Shown: positions 8,835 to 17,952 of the stretch, piece after piece
Layout of the letters: each line of letters opens with the position of its first letter
How positions within the stretch are numbered: the first letter of the stretch is position 1
From: Tritonibacter litoralis
GTDB lineage: Bacteria; Pseudomonadota; Alphaproteobacteria; Rhodobacterales; Rhodobacteraceae
DNA: 64,000 bases
Assembly: GCF_009496005.1 (NCBI RefSeq)
Contig: NZ_WIBF01000005.1
Span: 124,001-188,000, forward strand
Direction: 5' to 3'
Program-made: the position numbers and the translations under genes
Notes under the pieces: model-generated
What the model was told of the DNA's origin: nothing
Seen by the model: only the letters and a program-made list of their open reading frames with translations
Databases searched by the model: none

Positions 8835-9595
8835 CGCGGCGTGAAGACATGGCGACCGATGCGGCGGGTGTCGCGGTTGCCCACAATCACCATGGTGCGC
8901 ATATCGGCCATCTCGGGCGTGGCGTCGGCAAGGCGCACGGTGGTGATGTTCTGCGTGGGCTTGGTCACGTCGCGGGCAAAGCTGATCAACGTCTCGGGCC
9001 CGCAGGCTTCGCGCAGGATCTCAAGCGCGCGGGCAAATTGATGCGGGCGGGATTTGGAGCGCGGGTTGTAAAAGGCCATAGCAAATCCGGCGGCGCCCGC
9101 AGCGCGCAGGCGGGTTTCGATCAGATCCCAGGGTTTCAGGTTGTCGCTGAGGTTGATGGCCGCAAAGTCATGGCCCAGCGGGGCACCCAGCTGGGCGGCA
9201 GCGGCCAGCATGGCGGTGATGCCGGGCAGGACGCGGATATCCAGGTCGAGCCAGTCTTGGGGGCCGTTTTCCAGCGCCTCAAACACTGCTGAGGCCATGG
9301 CAAAGACGCCGGGATCTCCGGAGGAAACAACAACAACCCGTTTGCCTTCAGCGGCCATTTCCAGCGCATGGGTGGCGCGGTCAACCTCGACCCGGTTGTC
9401 GGTCGCATGCAGGGTAAGACCATCGCGCGGTGCGATCCGTTTGACATAGGGAATATAGCCCACCACATCAGTGGCGGCTGCCAGCGCCTGTCGGACCTCA
9501 TCCGTGACCATCGCCTCATCTCCGGGGCCGAGGCCTGCAATGACAAGCGAACCGGTGTCTGCCTTTGTCAGGGGGGGCGTCACGGATTGTGTCAT
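8822..9595 (-). CDS. cobJ: Precorrin-3B C17-methyltransferase CobJ
   Basis: A 257-residue tetrapyrrole methylase that methylates C-17 with ring contraction, giving precorrin-4. Typical stretches are VIAGLGPGDEAMVT, VVGYIPYVKRI, VVVVSSGDPGVFAMA, VLPGITAMLAAAA and AFYNPRSKSRP. It overlaps cobI by 4 bases upstream and converges with cobK downstream. Confidence 0.94.
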   Translation of the reverse strand: MTQSVTPPLTKADTGSLVIAGLGPGDEAMVTDEVRQALAAATDVVGYIPYVKRIAPRDGLTLHATDNRVEVDRATHALEMAAEGKRVVVVSSGDPGVFAMASAVFEALENGPQDWLDLDIRVLPGITAMLAAAAQLGAPLGHDFAAINLSDNLKPWDLIETRLRAAGAAGFAMAFYNPRSKSRPHQFARALEILREACGPETLISFARDVTKPTQNITTVRLADATPEMADMRTMVIVGNRDTRRIGRHVFTPRYAE

Positions 9596-10308
9596 GGGCG
9601 GCGTCCTTGGCCGTGGATCAACACGATCGAGAAATAGGGGACAGGCCCGTCCACATCCGACAGTTTGCGCACCTGCTGCTGGGCCATGGTGCCATGTTCA
9701 ACCAGCCAGGCGTCCTGCGCGCGGCCAGCCCGCTCCAGCGCCCGGCGCAGTTTGGGGAGGTTGCGGCCGATTTTCATGACCACCAGGGCATCGGTGTTTT
9801 GAGCCCGCGCCGCCAGCTCATCCTCCTCCAATGTGGCCATGGCCACCGTCAGCACGTCATCCCCCCAGGTGATCGGCTGGCCCGAGGCAGTCCAGCAGCC
9901 GGACATGCCGGTGATGCCGGGAATGACCTCAACCTCGGCGCGGCCTTGCAGCCGGGTGTAAAGATGCATGAAGGAGCCATAAAGGAATGGATCGCCTTCG
10001 CAGAGTACCACCACATCCTCGTCCTGTGAGATCTCGGTCAGCGTGTCAGCCCATTGATCATAAAAGGCAGAGAGGAGGCGGTTGTATTCCGGATCGCTGA
10101 AATGGATTTCGGTGGTGACCGGATATTCCATCGCATGTTCGACGGCGGTGTCGGGCAAGAGACCATCGACCAGGGTTCGCGCCTGTCCTTTGCGGCCTGC
10201 CTTGCGGAAATAAGCCACATGGCGCGCGCCTTGGATGGCGCGCCAGGAGCGGACGCTCATCAATTCCGGATCGCCCGGGCCAAGGCCTGCGCAGATGACT
10301 TTTCCCAT
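9592..10308 (-). CDS. cobI: Precorrin-2 C20-methyltransferase CobI
   Basis: A 238-residue tetrapyrrole methylase that methylates precorrin-2 at C-20 to precorrin-3A. Diagnostic segments are ICAGLGPGDPELMSV, VVLCEGDPFLYGSFMHLY and VIPGITGMSGCW. It lies 12 bases after cobH and overlaps cobJ by 4 bases. Confidence 0.94.
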   Translation of the reverse strand: MGKVICAGLGPGDPELMSVRSWRAIQGARHVAYFRKAGRKGQARTLVDGLLPDTAVEHAMEYPVTTEIHFSDPEYNRLLSAFYDQWADTLTEISQDEDVVVLCEGDPFLYGSFMHLYTRLQGRAEVEVIPGITGMSGCWTASGQPITWGDDVLTVAMATLEEDELAARAQNTDALVVMKIGRNLPKLRRALERAGRAQDAWLVEHGTMAQQQVRKLSDVDGPVPYFSIVLIHGQGRRP

Positions 10309-10320
10309 AGTGTGTTTCCG

Positions 10321-10950
10321 TTACTCTTTCCAGCTGGCCAATGCGTTGACAGCGGCCACCGTGATTGCGGATCCGCCCAGACGGCCTTTTACTATCATCG
10401 ATGGGACCGGCAAGTCCTGCATCAAAGCGTCCTTGGATTCCATGGCGCCGACAAATCCGACCGGGCAGCCGATAATGGCTGCGGGCCGGGGGCAACTGGG
10501 GTCTTTCAGCATGTTCAGCAGGTGGAACAGGGCGGTGGGTGCATTGCCAATGGCCACCAGCGCGCCCTCCAGTTTCGGGCGCCACAGTTCCAGCGCGGCG
10601 GCTGAGCGGGTGTTGCCCATTTCCTTGGCCAGGTCAGGGACGCTTGGGTCACGCAGGGTACAGATGACTGCGTTGTCTGCTGGCAGGCGCGGGCGGGTGA
10701 TGCCTTCGCTGACCATATAGGCGTCACACAGGATGGGGGCCCCTTGGGCCAAAGCGGCACGGGCGGTTTCGGCCATCTGGGGGGAGAAACGGATGTGTTC
10801 TTCGAGACCCACCATGCCAGCGGCGTGGATCATTCGGACGGCAACGCTTTCCTCATCCTTGGTGAACCGTGCCAGATTGGCCTCGGCGCGGATGGTGGCA
10901 AAGCTTTCGGCATAGATCTTGGCACCATCGGTTTCATAAGTGTGGAGCAT
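10321..10950 (-). CDS. cobH: Precorrin-8X methylmutase CobH
   Basis: A 209-residue methylmutase that moves the C-11 methyl group of precorrin-8X to C-12, yielding hydrogenobyrinate. The catalytic-histidine segment is VRMIHAAGM (H42), and GNAPTALFHLL and the C-terminal IGCPVGFVGAMESK are conserved. Its start lies inside the last 17 bases of cobG. Confidence 0.94.
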   Translation of the reverse strand: MLHTYETDGAKIYAESFATIRAEANLARFTKDEESVAVRMIHAAGMVGLEEHIRFSPQMAETARAALAQGAPILCDAYMVSEGITRPRLPADNAVICTLRDPSVPDLAKEMGNTRSAAALELWRPKLEGALVAIGNAPTALFHLLNMLKDPSCPRPAAIIGCPVGFVGAMESKDALMQDLPVPSMIVKGRLGGSAITVAAVNALASWKE

Positions 10951-12109
10951 TGGTCTGCCCTTTCTGAAAGAGGCTCACAAGGGCGTCTGGCAAGGTCGCG
11001 GCTGATAGGCCGGTGTGGCGTGGCGCGTCCTGAGCTGTGCCCTGAAGGATGAGGTCGAATGTGTCGTTTTCCTGCGCCACGAGGGTGAGGTCACAGGGCG
11101 TGTTCCGGGCGCAGCCTTTGGCGCAGCCCGATATATGGAGTTGCGTGCCTTGGGGAAGCAGCGGGGCAAGATTGCGCGCCAAAGCGCGCGTTTGCGCGCG
11201 CGCCTGCAGGCAACCGGGTGCGCCGGTGCAGGCGATCACCTGCAGGCGGGGATCCGTTGCGTCAAGGATCAGACCGGGCAGGGGTGGGATCGGCTGTTGT
11301 GTCTTTACCAAGAGTTGCCGCCAAGGGGTGAGGCGCAGAGGTGCGATGTCAGCAAGGGCCTGAAAGCTTGTCGCAGGGATCTGGCCGAACTCCAACGCCA
11401 CCAGTTGCCCGGCGGGCGTCAAGCCGGGGCTTGGCAAAGGTGCGCTGGCGCGGCGGGGGGCGGCAAACTCAGGCGGGAGCGCGCGGCGCGCAGTGAGACG
11501 GTGCATCCGGCCCCGACCGTCGGGCGCGCCGCCTTGGTCCAGAAACCAGCGGGCCAGTGCGATGGCGTCTTGCGCCGCCGTGCCCACCGTCATCGGCTTG
11601 CCAACATCGGCGCCATCTGCGACCAGCAACAGCCCAGCGTTGCCCTGTTCGATGCGGATATCCGCGGCGGTTGCGCCTAGAACCGGCTCTGGCCCTGCAT
11701 CCACCGCAAAGCCAAACTTGCCCGGCAGCGAGAGGTCCTTCGCCTGTGTCAGCGCGTGGGTCAAGGACTGCGCAATGTGATGGGTGGCGTCTCCTTCGGA
11801 CCAAAACGGTGTGAGGATCACATTGCGCAGGCTTTCTTGCGCCGCGGTCTCATCCACCAGATCCAATTCGCGCAAGGCGGCAATCACAGTTGGGTGTGCC
11901 TCGGGCGTAATGCCGCGCAGTTGCAGATTGGCACGCGACGACACATCCATACGTCCGTTGCCATAGGTCAGCGAGAGTTCAGCCAGCTTGTGCGCCTGCT
12001 CTTGGCTCAGCTGTCCCAAGGGCGGGCGGATCCGCACCACCAACCCGTCGCCAGACATCATGGGGCGCAGCGCGCCCGGACACCAGCCATAGACGTGGGG
12101 CGCACTCAT
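10934..12109 (-). CDS. cobG: Precorrin-3B synthase CobG
   Basis: A 391-residue enzyme of the sulfite/nitrite reductase-like fold. CobG uses a 4Fe-4S cluster and oxygen to hydroxylate precorrin-3A at C-20 and form the lactone. Visible are VRIRPPLGQLS, the DVSSRANLQLRG half-repeat motif and the cluster cysteines in CTGAPGC and SGCAKGCAR. Its presence defines the aerobic pathway. It overlaps cobN by 4 bases. Confidence 0.92.
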   Translation of the reverse strand: MSAPHVYGWCPGALRPMMSGDGLVVRIRPPLGQLSQEQAHKLAELSLTYGNGRMDVSSRANLQLRGITPEAHPTVIAALRELDLVDETAAQESLRNVILTPFWSEGDATHHIAQSLTHALTQAKDLSLPGKFGFAVDAGPEPVLGATAADIRIEQGNAGLLLVADGADVGKPMTVGTAAQDAIALARWFLDQGGAPDGRGRMHRLTARRALPPEFAAPRRASAPLPSPGLTPAGQLVALEFGQIPATSFQALADIAPLRLTPWRQLLVKTQQPIPPLPGLILDATDPRLQVIACTGAPGCLQARAQTRALARNLAPLLPQGTQLHISGCAKGCARNTPCDLTLVAQENDTFDLILQGTAQDAPRHTGLSAATLPDALVSLFQKGQTNAPHL

Positions 12110-15100
12110 GAGGTCCCCTCAAGCGTGGCCAGAATGGAATTGCGCCGGGTCTGCCATAGGCCTGCGTCTTGCAAGGCCCGGAACCGGTCGCGCATCGCTT
12201 GCAGCGCCGCCGGATTGGCATCCCCCATAAAAGCAACCAGATCGTCGCGTCCCAATGTGGCCTCGAAATACAGATCAAACAGATGTGGGGGCACCACTTG
12301 GGCCAGATGGGCAAAAGCTGCCATGTGGTCTAAGGTCGCTGCAATCTCTGCCGCGCCGCGGAACCCATGTGCCATCATCGAGGTGGCCCAATCTGGATTG
12401 GCGGCGCGGGCGCGGGTGACGCGGGCAATCTCTTCACCCAAGGCGCGCGCGGTGGGGCGGTCCACCCGCGTTGCGTCCATGTGATAAAGCGCAGGCGCCT
12501 CGTGTCCCAGCCGGGCCATGGCAGCGGCAAAGCCGGCTTCATGGGCCGCATAGTCCGAGGCGACCAGAACATCCGTCTCTGGCAAGTCTTGCAAGTGTAC
12601 AAAACTGTCTGCGGTTTTGAGCCGGGTTTCCAAGGCCGCGCGGGCATCGTGGCTGTCCCCTTGCGCGGTGATCGCATGGGAGGAAGCGGCCAGCCAGGCC
12701 TCTCCGGCGGCGGCGCGTGCCTCTGGTGAATAATCATCCAGATGCGTCCCCATAGAGAGGCCATATTGCCCGGGGCGCGGGCCAAAGACGCGTGGGATTT
12801 TAGCCAGATAGGGGTTGTCGCCTGCGTCTTCGTCGCGGCCGGCCAATGCGGCGGCGGCTGTTTCAAACATTTGGGCCAGGCCCGGGAAGACATCGCGGAA
12901 CAGGCCCGAGACGCGCAGGGTCACATCAATGCGGGGACGGCCCAGCAGGGCAAGGGGGATCACCTCAAAGCCGGACACCCGTTGCGAGCCTTCGTCCCAG
13001 CTCGGCGCAAGGCCCGCCAGATGCAGCGCCATGGCGAATTCCTCGCCCGCTGTGCGCATGGTGGCGGAGCCCCAGAGGTCGATCACCAGTCCTTTGGGCC
13101 AGTCGCCATGGTCCTGAAGGTGGCGGCGCAGCAGCTCTTCCGCCAGTTTGACCCCTTGCGCCTGCGCCGCGCGCGACGGCACCGCGCGTGGATCCGTGGT
13201 AAAGAGGTTGCGCCCGGTGGGAAGAACATCGGCCCGCCCACGATACGGCGAGCCGGACGGCCCCGGCGCAACCAGCTGCCCGTTGAGCGCTGCCACCAAC
13301 CCGGCCCGTTCTGCGGGGCCACAATCGCCGGTGCCAAAGATATGCAACCCCTCGCCATATTGGCTTTCTTTGATGTCGCAGACGAAGGCATCAATCCGGG
13401 TGATCGCCTCGGCCGAGGAGGCCTCGGCAGGTATATTCAGATCGGCCTCAACCCCGGTGCCCTGTGCCTCGGCGCGGATGTCTTCAATCAGCCGGTCGCG
13501 GCGGGCGGGATCCAGACCATCGGCTGTGGAATATTCGTCCAGCAGGCTTTCCAGCCGACCCATACCTTCGGGCAGGGTGGTCTGTGCCAGAGGCGGTGGC
13601 AGGTGGCCGATGGTGACACCCGCGATGCGGCGTTTGGCCTGGGCCGCCTCACCAGGGTCGTTCACAATAAAGGGGTAGATCACCGGCAAAGGGCCGATCA
13701 GAGCCTCGGGCCAGCAGGTTTCGGACAGGGCCACCGCCTTGCCCGGCAGCCATTCCAGCGTGCCATGGGCGCCGATATGGACAATCGCATCGACCTGTGA
13801 CTGCAGCCACAGATAAAACGCCACATAGGCGTGGCGTGGCGTGCGGTCGAGGTCGTGATAATCATCAACACGGGTTTTGACCTCACCACGTTCGGGTTGC
13901 AGCGCCAGTAGCGCCTTGCCCGCCCGGAGCGCGCGAAAGCGGAAGACCTGCCCATCACAATCGGGGTCGTCTTTGGGGTCGCCCCAGGCGGCTGCAAGAT
14001 CTGCTTGCAACAGATCCGGTAGCGTCTGGAGCGCGTCCATATAGGTGGCAAGCGGCAGAGTTATCACCTCTTCCATCAGTCGCAGGCCCGCGCGGTCGAG
14101 GTCCGTGACGTCATATCCTTGACGGGAAAGCTCGGCCAGGATCTCATCACACGAGGCCAGCGCATCCAGGCCAACCGCATGGGCCAGATTGTGATCGCGC
14201 CCGGGATAGGTGGACACAACCAGCGCCAGATGTTTGTCGGCGTTTGCCGTGGTGGCCAGCGCCAGCTGCCCGTGAATGCGGTCCACAACCGCCTGCACCC
14301 GGTCCGGATCGGCACGGTGGGCAAAGCGGGAGTATTCCAGATCGGGGTCTTTCTTCCCCGGAGCCTTGAAACTGATGACACCGGCAAAGATGCGCCCGTC
14401 CACCTCAGGCAGGACCACATGCATGGCGAGGTCTGCCGGCGAAAGGCCCCGGTCCGCGTTGGCCCAATCCTTGCGCCGGGCGGTCGAGAGCGAGACTTGG
14501 AACACCGGGCAGCCAGTGGTCGACAGGGGCGAGGCGCTGCCATCACTGCCCTGAGCCGAAAAGGCAGTGGCATTGATGATGGCGGCGGGGTTTTCGGCAG
14601 GCAGCAGGGTGTTGAGCCAGGCCACAGCTGCGGGTGTTTTGAGGCTGGGCGCAAAGAGGCCAAAGGCCGCATAGCCGCGTGCGCGTAGCGCGTGGATCAG
14701 CGCATCCACCGGTGCGGTGTCGGCAGATGTGAGGTAAGAGCGATAAAAGCTCAGCAGAACGAGGGGTTTGCCGTCCGTGGTGATGTTTTCGACCACGCCC
14801 AGATCCGGGTCATAGATCCCTTGGTCGGGCATGGATTTCAACCCAGCCACAGGCCCGGCATAAAGGCCTGCTGCCAGGGCGAGCTGTGCCAATGCGGCCT
14901 GAGCTGCCACGGCCCCGCCGGCGTCGCACAGATGCTGCAACCGCCGTAGGGTTGAAACCGGCAGGGTCGACAGTTCATCCAGACGCGGATCCTCGCGCCC
15001 ATCTGCGGGTAGGATTGCCAGGGCGATTCCCTTTCGGCGGGCCAGATCCTGCAAGGTGGCCAGACCATAGGACCAGTAGCTTTCGCCGCCAATCAAACGC

Positions 15101-15351
15101 ACCAGAATGCCCTTGGCCCCCTCCAGCGTCTGTTCGGCGTAGACATCCACCGACAGCGGATGTTTCAACGCCACCAGATTGGCCAGACGCAGCTTGGGCA
15201 AGGATCCCTCCGCGCGATGCCAGCCCGCCGCAAAGGCCCCGAGGTCACTGTCGGAAAAGGACAGCACAATCAGATCCGCAGGCGTCTGCCCGAGATCCTG
15301 TGGTGTCTCACTTTCCTCTAACCCGTGGCTTTCGCGGAAGACGACATGCAT
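12106..15351 (-). CDS. cobN: Cobaltochelatase subunit CobN
   Basis: A 1081-residue large subunit of the ATP-dependent aerobic cobaltochelatase (CobNST), which inserts cobalt into hydrogenobyrinic acid a,c-diamide. The start MHVVFRESHGLEE and the SFSDSDLGAFAAGW segment match the CobN N-terminus, and the CobN/BchH core includes HIGAHGTLEWLPGKA. It is somewhat shorter than the roughly 1250-1275 residues of characterised CobN, although both termini look intact. CobS and CobT are not in this window. cobW ends 7 bases upstream. Confidence 0.95.
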   Translation of the reverse strand: MHVVFRESHGLEESETPQDLGQTPADLIVLSFSDSDLGAFAAGWHRAEGSLPKLRLANLVALKHPLSVDVYAEQTLEGAKGILVRLIGGESYWSYGLATLQDLARRKGIALAILPADGREDPRLDELSTLPVSTLRRLQHLCDAGGAVAAQAALAQLALAAGLYAGPVAGLKSMPDQGIYDPDLGVVENITTDGKPLVLLSFYRSYLTSADTAPVDALIHALRARGYAAFGLFAPSLKTPAAVAWLNTLLPAENPAAIINATAFSAQGSDGSASPLSTTGCPVFQVSLSTARRKDWANADRGLSPADLAMHVVLPEVDGRIFAGVISFKAPGKKDPDLEYSRFAHRADPDRVQAVVDRIHGQLALATTANADKHLALVVSTYPGRDHNLAHAVGLDALASCDEILAELSRQGYDVTDLDRAGLRLMEEVITLPLATYMDALQTLPDLLQADLAAAWGDPKDDPDCDGQVFRFRALRAGKALLALQPERGEVKTRVDDYHDLDRTPRHAYVAFYLWLQSQVDAIVHIGAHGTLEWLPGKAVALSETCWPEALIGPLPVIYPFIVNDPGEAAQAKRRIAGVTIGHLPPPLAQTTLPEGMGRLESLLDEYSTADGLDPARRDRLIEDIRAEAQGTGVEADLNIPAEASSAEAITRIDAFVCDIKESQYGEGLHIFGTGDCGPAERAGLVAALNGQLVAPGPSGSPYRGRADVLPTGRNLFTTDPRAVPSRAAQAQGVKLAEELLRRHLQDHGDWPKGLVIDLWGSATMRTAGEEFAMALHLAGLAPSWDEGSQRVSGFEVIPLALLGRPRIDVTLRVSGLFRDVFPGLAQMFETAAAALAGRDEDAGDNPYLAKIPRVFGPRPGQYGLSMGTHLDDYSPEARAAAGEAWLAASSHAITAQGDSHDARAALETRLKTADSFVHLQDLPETDVLVASDYAAHEAGFAAAMARLGHEAPALYHMDATRVDRPTARALGEEIARVTRARAANPDWATSMMAHGFRGAAEIAATLDHMAAFAHLAQVVPPHLFDLYFEATLGRDDLVAFMGDANPAALQAMRDRFRALQDAGLWQTRRNSILATLEGTS

Positions 15352-15357
15352 CGTGGT

Positions 15358-16452
15358 TTAGGCTCCGAGATCTGCGTGGATACCAGCGGCATCGATATTG
15401 TGATGCTCTGCAATCACCACCAATTGGGTTTTGCGTGGCGCGCTGCCCCAGGGTTGGTCATATTGCGCGCGCAGGCGGTCGCCGACGGCCTGGATCAGCA
15501 TCCGCATTGGTTTGCCTGCCACAGCGACATAGCCTTTGACACGCAGGATCTTGCGGTTGCGTGCCATTTCAATGATGCGGTTTTGCAGCGCTTCGGGGTC
15601 AGAGACTTCGCCCAATTCGACCACAATGCTTTCAAATTCGTCATGGCTGTGATCGTGATGGTGGTGATGATGCCCGTGATCATGGTCATGCGCGTCATCA
15701 TGATCGTGGTCGTGATGATGATGATCATGGTTTGACGGGCGCGCATCCAGATCATCTTCGGCGGCAGCCTCAACCCCCAGAACCACACGGGGGTCAATCA
15801 CGCCTTCGGTCATTGGCAGGATCGGCAGCTCACGCGGGGATTCTTTTTCGATGATGGCCCGTGCCGTGGCCAGACCGTCCTCACCGGCAAGATCCGCTTT
15901 GGACAAAAGGATGATGTCCGCGCAGGAGATCTGATCCTTGAACAGTTCAGACAATGGCGTTTCATGGTCGATGCCCTCATCGGCCTCGCGCTGGGCCTGC
16001 ACCGCATCCAGGTCGGTGGCAAACTGGCCTTTGGCAACGGCCTCGGCATCGGCCAAAGCGATCACCCCATCCACGGTGATGCGCGACCGGATCGCGGGCC
16101 AGTCAAAGGCTTTGAGCAGCGGTTTTGGCAGCGCCAGGCCTGAGGTTTCGATCACAATATGTTCAGGCGCTTCGGGCAGGGCCATCAGCTGTTCGATGGT
16201 GGGGATGAAATCATCGGCCACGGTGCAGCAGATGCAGCCATTGGCCAGTTCCATAATGTTTTCGGCCGGGCAGTTTTCATCCGCGCAGGACTTTAGGATA
16301 TTGCCGTCCACACCGGCGGTGCCGAACTCATTGACAACAACCGCCAGACGCTTGCCCTGTGGGTTTTGCATCAGGTGGCGGATCAGAGTGGTTTTGCCTG
16401 CGCCCAGAAAACCGGTGATGATGGTGACGGGGATCTTGTTCAGATTGCTCAT
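15358..16452 (-). CDS. cobW: CobW, G3E-family metallochaperone GTPase
   Basis: A 364-residue COG0523 GTPase. The P-loop GFLGAGKTT starts at residue 14, the metal-binding CICC is residues 73-76, and the guanine-specificity region reads SKAD near 184. Between the GTPase and C-terminal domains lies a very histidine- and aspartate-rich loop (about 242-270) suited to metal capture. CobW is proposed to deliver cobalt to the chelatase, and the gene directly precedes cobN. The loop is encoded by a low-complexity CAT/GAT stretch at about 15640-15730. Confidence 0.94.
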   Translation of the reverse strand: MSNLNKIPVTIITGFLGAGKTTLIRHLMQNPQGKRLAVVVNEFGTAGVDGNILKSCADENCPAENIMELANGCICCTVADDFIPTIEQLMALPEAPEHIVIETSGLALPKPLLKAFDWPAIRSRITVDGVIALADAEAVAKGQFATDLDAVQAQREADEGIDHETPLSELFKDQISCADIILLSKADLAGEDGLATARAIIEKESPRELPILPMTEGVIDPRVVLGVEAAAEDDLDARPSNHDHHHHDHDHDDAHDHDHGHHHHHHDHSHDEFESIVVELGEVSDPEALQNRIIEMARNRKILRVKGYVAVAGKPMRMLIQAVGDRLRAQYDQPWGSAPRKTQLVVIAEHHNIDAAGIHADLGA

Positions 16453-16457
16453 TAAAC

Positions 16458-16847
16458 TCAGGCCTCTGGCAGTTTCAACGGCGGGATGCGGGCAACGGTT
16501 TGCTTGCGAAAGCTTTGGGGACGTTCGCGCCAGGGCACCAGACCATCTGTGGTTTGGGCATAGGCCGCGATCCCGTCCAGAATTTCCGCCACATGGGTAT
16601 CAGGATCCATGTCGCCATAGACATAGGTCCAGCGTTCAGATCCGCCGCTCAGCACCATGGAACAACCGCGGGTACAGGCCGACAAACACTCAACGCCGCG
16701 CAGCTGAACCCCCTCGGGCAGGGTGGCCTCTTTGAGAGCCTCAAGCATAACAGCACCTGGGCGCGGGCCTTCGGGGTCAACATCTGCACGTTTGCAGGTG
16801 GTGCAAACGGTCAACATGACCGGCGCGAGATCGTGAGTTTCAGCCAT
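16458..16847 (-). CDS. DUF1636 metal/cluster-binding protein of the cob operon
   Basis: A 129-residue DUF1636 protein with a thioredoxin-like ferredoxin pattern. Cysteines at 15 and 18 (CTTC) and at 54, 58 and 62 (CLSACTRGC) could hold a 2Fe-2S cluster or a metal. The exact role is unknown, but the family recurs next to cobW and cobN. It is the first gene downstream of the cobalamin riboswitch, with an AGGAG ribosome site about ten bases before the ATG. Confidence 0.85.
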   Translation of the reverse strand: MAETHDLAPVMLTVCTTCKRADVDPEGPRPGAVMLEALKEATLPEGVQLRGVECLSACTRGCSMVLSGGSERWTYVYGDMDPDTHVAEILDGIAAYAQTTDGLVPWRERPQSFRKQTVARIPPLKLPEA

Positions 16848-16957
16848 TTTAAACCGCTCCTATTCCATGTCCGTGGGGGAGGGAGCCAGCCAGTGGGGCG
16901 CATGTTTCATCAACGGCCCGCAACCGGTCGCAGAACACCCCGTCCGCCCGTTCTATC

Positions 16958-17133
16958 TGTGTTGGCAGGTCTCCCGGCTTGCGGATGTAGCCTTTGGGGG
17001 GCAGCGGTGTTCTGTCCTTCCCGGGCAAAACCCAGTGGATATCAGAAACCTCATCCGGTCACGGTCGCGGGGGCGGCTGTGCTTGGCGCGCAGGCGCTGG
17101 CACATTCCCTCTTCGCCCAGACCTAAGCCTGGG
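16958..17133 (-). promoter_or_regulatory. Cobalamin riboswitch (minus strand)
   Basis: Read on the minus strand, the spacer between cobO and the DUF1636 gene contains cobalamin riboswitch landmarks in order. These are a GAGGGAA segment near 17112, AGCCGCCCCCGCGACCG (about 17062-17079), CACTGG...CCGGGAAGG (about 17015-17036) and the B12 box AGCCGGGAGACCTGCC (16963-16979). It would repress the DUF1636-cobW-cobN-cobGHIJ transcript when adenosylcobalamin is abundant. The 358-base gap 16848-17205 is filled by this element, its expression platform, and presumably the divergent cobO promoter. Exact boundaries are approximate. Confidence 0.9.
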
Positions 17134-17205
17134 AACCAACATAAAACCCCTTGCGCTATTGGGGGCTTCCTTGTCAAGACATGGCAAAAGCCGAAGGAGC
17201 CTGTG

Positions 17206-17841
17206 ATGAGCGAGAAACCTGATACCGTTATTTCCGAAGAAGAAGCGGCACGCCATGCCTCCAAGATGGCCAAGAAGAAGGCCGCACGTGACAAAATGAT
17301 GAAAACCAAAGATGGCGAAAAGGGGTTGATCATCGTTCATACAGGGCCCGGCAAAGGGAAGTCGAGTTCGGGCTTTGGCATGATCATGCGCTGTATCGCG
17401 CACAAGATGCCCTGTGCGGTGGTGCAGTTTATCAAAGGGGCCTGGGCCACAGGTGAGCGGACGCTGATCGAAGAAAACTTTGGCGATCTGTGCCAATTTT
17501 ACGCGATGGGTGAAGGCTTTACCTGGGAAACCCAAGACAAGGCCCGCGATATTGCGGCGGCGCGCAAAGGTTGGGAAAAGGCCAAGGAAATGATCCTGGA
17601 TGAACGCAATACGATGGTTCTTCTGGATGAGATCAATATTGCATTGCGGTATGAATATCTGGACCTGGATGAGGTCTTGGAATTCCTGGTGGAACAGAAA
17701 CCTGCCATGACGCATGTGGTTTTGACAGGGCGCAATGCCAAGGATGAGCTGATCGAAATTGCGGATCTGGTCACAGAAATGGGGCAGATCAAACACCCGT
17801 TTCGGGCGGGCATCAAAGCACAAAAAGGTGTGGAGTTTTAA
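17206..17841 (+). CDS. cobO: Cob(I)yrinate a,c-diamide adenosyltransferase CobO
   Basis: A 211-residue CobA/CobO-type ATP:corrinoid adenosyltransferase that attaches the 5'-deoxyadenosyl ligand. A lysine-rich N-terminal segment (about 20-40) is followed by the P-loop HTGPGKGKSSS (45-55), VVQFIKGAW, LLDEINIAL and LTGRNA. An AAGGAG site at 17194-17199 fixes the ATG at 17206. It is divergent from the riboswitch-controlled cob genes and probably has its own promoter. Confidence 0.94.
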   Translation: MSEKPDTVISEEEAARHASKMAKKKAARDKMMKTKDGEKGLIIVHTGPGKGKSSSGFGMIMRCIAHKMPCAVVQFIKGAWATGERTLIEENFGDLCQFYAMGEGFTWETQDKARDIAAARKGWEKAKEMILDERNTMVLLDEINIALRYEYLDLDEVLEFLVEQKPAMTHVVLTGRNAKDELIEIADLVTEMGQIKHPFRAGIKAQKGVEF

Positions 17842-17850
17842 TCCTGGGTG

Positions 17851-17942
17851 GCAGGGCTTTGCCCTGCTGGCCTGACCTTTGGTCAGGCCAAGGCCGCGCG
17901 CTGGGGGGCTGGAGACTTTGTCTCCAGCCCCCCAGCGCGCGG
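17851..17942. terminator. Three consecutive hairpins between convergent genes
   Basis: Three perfect inverted repeats in a row, each with a TTT loop on the plus strand: 7-bp arms at 17851-17867, 9-bp arms at 17869-17889 and 23-bp arms at 17894-17942. They fill the space between the convergent cobO and DUF1513 genes and can act as bidirectional terminators, although no strong T-run follows. The third is exceptionally long and GC-rich and could equally be a dispersed repeat. Confidence 0.65.
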
Positions 17943-17952
17943 CGCCCCCGTG

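Noticed and set aside
15630-15735. Possible short tandem repeat or CRISPR-like array
   Set aside because: The repetition is the CAT/GAT codon run of the histidine-rich CobW loop, without spacers or constant repeat length.
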